A stretch of DNA of 16,197 nt from a bacterium UBP6_UBA1196 (GTDB lineage Bacteria; UBP6; UBA1177): contig DBYC01000063.1 of assembly GCA_002310035.1 (NCBI GenBank), positions 1-16,197 on the forward strand. Reading direction: 5' to 3'. The notes under the pieces were generated by a model that saw nothing but the letters and a program-made list of their open reading frames with translations, was not told the origin of the DNA and ran no database searches. Below, piece by piece: positions 14,002 through 16,197 of the stretch. The first letter of the stretch is position 1, and every line of letters starts with the position of its first letter. The position numbers were made by a program, and so were the translations under genes.

Positions 14002-14967
14002 TCATTTCAAGTAGTTACCTATTTTCTTTGTTGTGGTCAATTTCGCTGAATTATCTGAAGATTTTTCCATTCCCATTTGTCTGAGCAATGATTTTGTTTT
14101 GAGGAATTCCAATGTCATTCCGAAAGAAAATATAATTTTTTTGTATTTCGGAGAGCGGCTTCCGAAAATCGCGTCAGAGAGATTTTCACAGACAATTGGA
14201 TTCAAGTATCGGTCGAGGTCCATTTTTCGTCCCTTAATGAAAAATACGCTGTCGAATCTTTTTTTCGCTTTTTCATTTTTTAAATGGACATCAATGACCA
14301 CATTTTCCTTTTCGGCGTAATATGTCAGATTTTTGAAATCAGCCCACATTCCGCGAGCCGTCGTTCTTTTCGGCACCCACAGGATCCTGCCGGCCGGCTT
14401 TTCGGGAATTCCGCCTAAATCGATCACGAGCTTTTCCTCTTTTTCGACTTCTTCTTCGGTCTGGTCCATAAACTCAGCCGGAATATCGGCGCTACTTGTT
14501 GTTCTATAGACGAAACGGCCGTTCTCTTTTTCTTGATTATTGTTGAAGAAACAGGGAGCGGTCTTTTTCAGGTTTCCGAGCGCCTCTTTTTTGTATCCTG
14601 CTTCGGCAAAAAACAGTGAAAAAAAGCTCCTTTTGCATATCGCGCATCCCGCATGGGAAAAGAACACGACGGCTTTTGAACGCGCATTGTTGCAGAAATC
14701 GATGATGCACGAAGGTTTCGCTTTCTGAATGAATCTGACAAGCTCGAAAAACGAATATTCATCCTCGAATGTCGTTATTTTTCTCTCGTTCAAAGAGAAC
14801 ATTTTTACTTTATTCCGGTCGCAGTCAACAAGATAAACCTTTCCCTGCGGATTGAACGAGTCGCTTTCGCACCACTCCTTTATCTGTGCCGACAGATCTT
14901 CGTATTTATCTATTCTTACAAGTATGACCGTGCAGAACGGAACCAGCCTTTCACCGTTAAGTTTCAT
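14002..14967 (-). CDS. Unknown cysteine-containing protein in the nusB-holB interval
   Basis: I do not recognise this 321-residue protein. It is soluble by appearance, with no signal peptide or transmembrane helix. It has nine cysteines (C12, C33, C49, C87, C92, C108, C111, C139, C260), including a CxxC in HAGCAICKRSFF (106-117). An acidic stretch at 170-179 separates two parts. The C-terminal half (192-300) is rich in Lys, aromatic and hydrophobic strands and ends in a basic, low-complexity tail. There is no P-loop, so it is not the thymidylate kinase that often precedes holB. The ATG overlaps the nusB stop as ATGA and no Shine-Dalgarno sequence is visible, pointing to coupled translation. 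Its position in a highly conserved cluster suggests a genuine cellular role, perhaps in replication or RNA metabolism, but no function is supported. Confidence 0.7.
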   Translation of the reverse strand: MKLNGERLVPFCTVILVRIDKYEDLSAQIKEWCESDSFNPQGKVYLVDCDRNKVKMFSLNERKITTFEDEYSFFELVRFIQKAKPSCIIDFCNNARSKAVVFFSHAGCAICKRSFFSLFFAEAGYKKEALGNLKKTAPCFFNNNQEKENGRFVYRTTSSADIPAEFMDQTEEEVEKEEKLVIDLGGIPEKPAGRILWVPKRTTARGMWADFKNLTYYAEKENVVIDVHLKNEKAKKRFDSVFFIKGRKMDLDRYLNPIVCENLSDAIFGSRSPKYKKIIFSFGMTLEFLKTKSLLRQMGMEKSSDNSAKLTTTKKIGNYLK

Positions 14968-15449
14968 AGTTTTTTGCTTTTAATGTCAATAATATCCGCA
15001 ACTTTGTTTATTATGCCGTTAACAAACGAACTAGATTCTTTGCTGCCGAATTTCTTAGCGATATCAATAGCTTCGTTTATCGTCGCTTTGAACGGAACAC
15101 CGTTGTTCTCGTCGATAAGTTCAGCCACCGACATCCTCAGAATGTTGCGTTCGATGAGCGCGATACGCTCTATCCGCCAGTTTATAGCAGCCTCTTCGAT
15201 AAGTCTTTCGATCTCGTTAATGTTGTTTTTCACCGTATTCAGAAGATATGTTATGAAAACACTTTCTTCTTCCGATGATGGCGCTTCATTGTTTACGGCT
15301 GTTTCATTTTTCTCGTTTTGCTTAAGCGACGAAATGTTAAAATATGTAACATAAGTTTTTACAGCTTCATCAACAGTCATGTCTTTGTTAAATTCAAGAC
15401 TGTAAAGAATCTGCAAAGTTTTTTCTCTTGAACGTCTTCTTAATCCCAT
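14964..15449 (-). CDS. nusB: Transcription antitermination factor NusB
   Basis: All-helical RNA-binding protein (PF01029) that with NusE (ribosomal protein S10) binds boxA RNA during rRNA transcription and antitermination. The N-terminal MGLRRRSREKTLQILYSLEF is diagnostic, as are the later ALIERNILRMSVAEL and the C-terminal TINEAIDIAKKFGSKESSSFVNGIINKVAD. Length 161 is slightly above the usual 130-150 because of a polar insert at about 42-62 (SLKQNEKNETAVNNEAPSSEE). It starts 11 bases after the ribH stop. The ribH-nusB order is widespread in bacteria and supports the call. Confidence 0.95.
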   Translation of the reverse strand: MGLRRRSREKTLQILYSLEFNKDMTVDEAVKTYVTYFNISSLKQNEKNETAVNNEAPSSEEESVFITYLLNTVKNNINEIERLIEEAAINWRIERIALIERNILRMSVAELIDENNGVPFKATINEAIDIAKKFGSKESSSFVNGIINKVADIIDIKSKKL

Positions 15450-15460
15450 AACTTTTCCCG

Positions 15461-15925
15461 CTATTTCAGTTTATCCGACAAATTAAGCATTTCGATGGCT
15501 GCAAGCGCCGCGTCAAAGCCTTTGTTTCCTGCCTTGGTACCTGCTCTTTCTATGCCCTGCTCGATCGAATCGACCGTAAGGACGCCGAAAGACATGTAAA
15601 CGCCTGTTTCAAGCGAAGCCTGGGCTATTCCCTTGCTTGTTTCCGCCGCGATGAAGTCAAAATGAGGAGTGCTGCCGCGGATGATGACGCCGAGACAAAC
15701 TATCGCGTCATATTTTTTGGAAAGAGCCGCTTTTTTTGCCGCGAAAGGAATCTCAAATGCACCTGGAACCTTGATTACTTCAACGCTTTCAGCATAGTGA
15801 CGCTCGAGGCAGTCGATCGCGCCTTTAAGAAGCGATTCCGAAAGAAGGCTGTTGAATCTCGAAACGATTACCGCAAATTTTTTTCCTTTTGCACTAAGAT
15901 CGCCTGAAAAAGTTTTTACTTCCAT
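15461..15925 (-). CDS. ribH: 6,7-dimethyl-8-ribityllumazine synthase
   Basis: Condenses 5-amino-6-ribitylamino-uracil with 3,4-dihydroxy-2-butanone 4-phosphate, the penultimate step of riboflavin synthesis; members form pentamers or 60-mer capsids. The 154 residues are the standard length. Active-site features are SRFN (22-25), PGAFEIPF (54-61), [13 protein letters not shown] with catalytic H88, the T-S-K-G segment near 96-99 and R127 in IERAG. ATG at 15925 has GGAG a few bases upstream (RNA read 15936-15933). It lies 14 bases after the ribBA stop and 11 bases before nusB, so the riboflavin genes and nusB share a transcript. Confidence 0.97.
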   Translation of the reverse strand: MEVKTFSGDLSAKGKKFAVIVSRFNSLLSESLLKGAIDCLERHYAESVEVIKVPGAFEIPFAAKKAALSKKYDAIVCLGVIIRGSTPHFDFIAAETSKGIAQASLETGVYMSFGVLTVDSIEQGIERAGTKAGNKGFDAALAAIEMLNLSDKLK

Positions 15926-15939
15926 TTCAATCTCCGTTG

Positions 15940-16197
15940 TTAATTCTTTTTATCTGACGTAAAAATTGTATGTCCCATCTTTTTTTGTTTGGTCTCTAGG
16001 TATCTTCTGTTCTCTTTCTGCACTCCGCAGACATTCGGAACATGCTCGGTTATTTCAAGACCGTATCCTGTCAAACCTTTGATTTTCTTTGGATTGTTCG
16101 TGAGAAGCCTGATTTTTTTGACTCCGATTTCAGACAGAATCTGAGCTCCGATGCCGTAATCCCTTAGGTCTGCCGGAAAACCGAGCGCGATATTTGC
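15940..16197 (-). CDS. GTP cyclohydrolase II domain, RibBA or RibA (3' end only)
   Basis: The last 85 codons of a gene entering from the right edge. The conserved GTP cyclohydrolase II end is unmistakable: [17 protein letters not shown], then [20 protein letters not shown] and [15 protein letters not shown]. The enzyme opens GTP to start riboflavin synthesis. In most bacteria with this gene order it is the bifunctional RibBA, with a DHBP synthase domain at the N-terminus, but that part is outside the window, so RibA alone cannot be excluded. The TAA is at 15940-15942, followed after 14 bases by ribH. Confidence 0.92.
   Translation of the reverse strand, partial: ANIALGFPADLRDYGIGAQILSEIGVKKIRLLTNNPKKIKGLTGYGLEITEHVPNVCGVQKENRRYLETKQKKMGHTIFTSDKKN

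Noticed and set aside
1..16197. Defence system, mobile element, CRISPR array, tRNA or rRNA
   Set aside because: Nothing resembling direct repeat-spacer arrays, cloverleaf genes, integrases, transposases or known defence proteins was seen; the PLD-like and P-loop genes lack the partners expected of defence loci.

Overview
The window reads as chromosomal backbone of an uncultured, probably anaerobic bacterium with moderately low GC (roughly 40-45% by eye). Anaerobiosis is inferred from a protein of the oxygen-sensitive 2-hydroxyacyl-CoA dehydratase (HgdB-like) family. No rRNA, tRNA, CRISPR array, transposase, phage gene or toxin-antitoxin pair was seen. I cannot assign a phylum from the sequence alone; the ribBA-ribH-nusB and holB-ricT-tatD gene orders occur in many bacterial phyla.

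Left part, minus strand (1-1921): the 5' end of a Na+/phosphate cotransporter gene with a clear promoter, then a small membrane protein translationally coupled (ATGA overlap) to an AEC-family transporter. A divergent intergenic region of about 170 bp follows, with a promoter facing each way. On the plus strand come an EPSP synthase gene (aroA), a minimal AroQ-type chorismate mutase and a membrane-anchored phospholipase D-like protein, all overlapping (2094-4544). A well-expressed-looking P-loop protein of unknown function follows with its own strong promoter (4621-5628). Next are an EamA/DMT permease and a TgpA-like membrane transglutaminase (5664-8500), then an alpha-oxoamine synthase (glycine C-acetyltransferase-like) with a strong ribosome binding site (8582-9796).

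Right part, all minus strand (9899-16197): one tightly packed gene train, transcribed right to left: ribBA (3' end only), ribH, nusB, an unknown Cys-containing protein, holB (DNA polymerase III delta-prime), ricT (PSP1/YaaT), tatD and an HgdB-like Fe-S protein. Several junctions are ATGA or TAATG overlaps without a visible Shine-Dalgarno sequence, which suggests translational coupling. Riboflavin synthesis, transcription antitermination, replication and RNA processing are thus linked in one cluster, ending with an unexpected metabolic Fe-S protein.

I found no convincing new multi-gene system. The most interesting items are: a hairpin repeat present twice, each time just after a stop codon and in the same orientation relative to the gene; a near-identical inverted repeat over the starts of the two divergent genes; the unknown P-loop protein; the unknown protein inside the ribH-nusB-holB-ricT cluster; and the HgdB-like gene fused by overlap to tatD.
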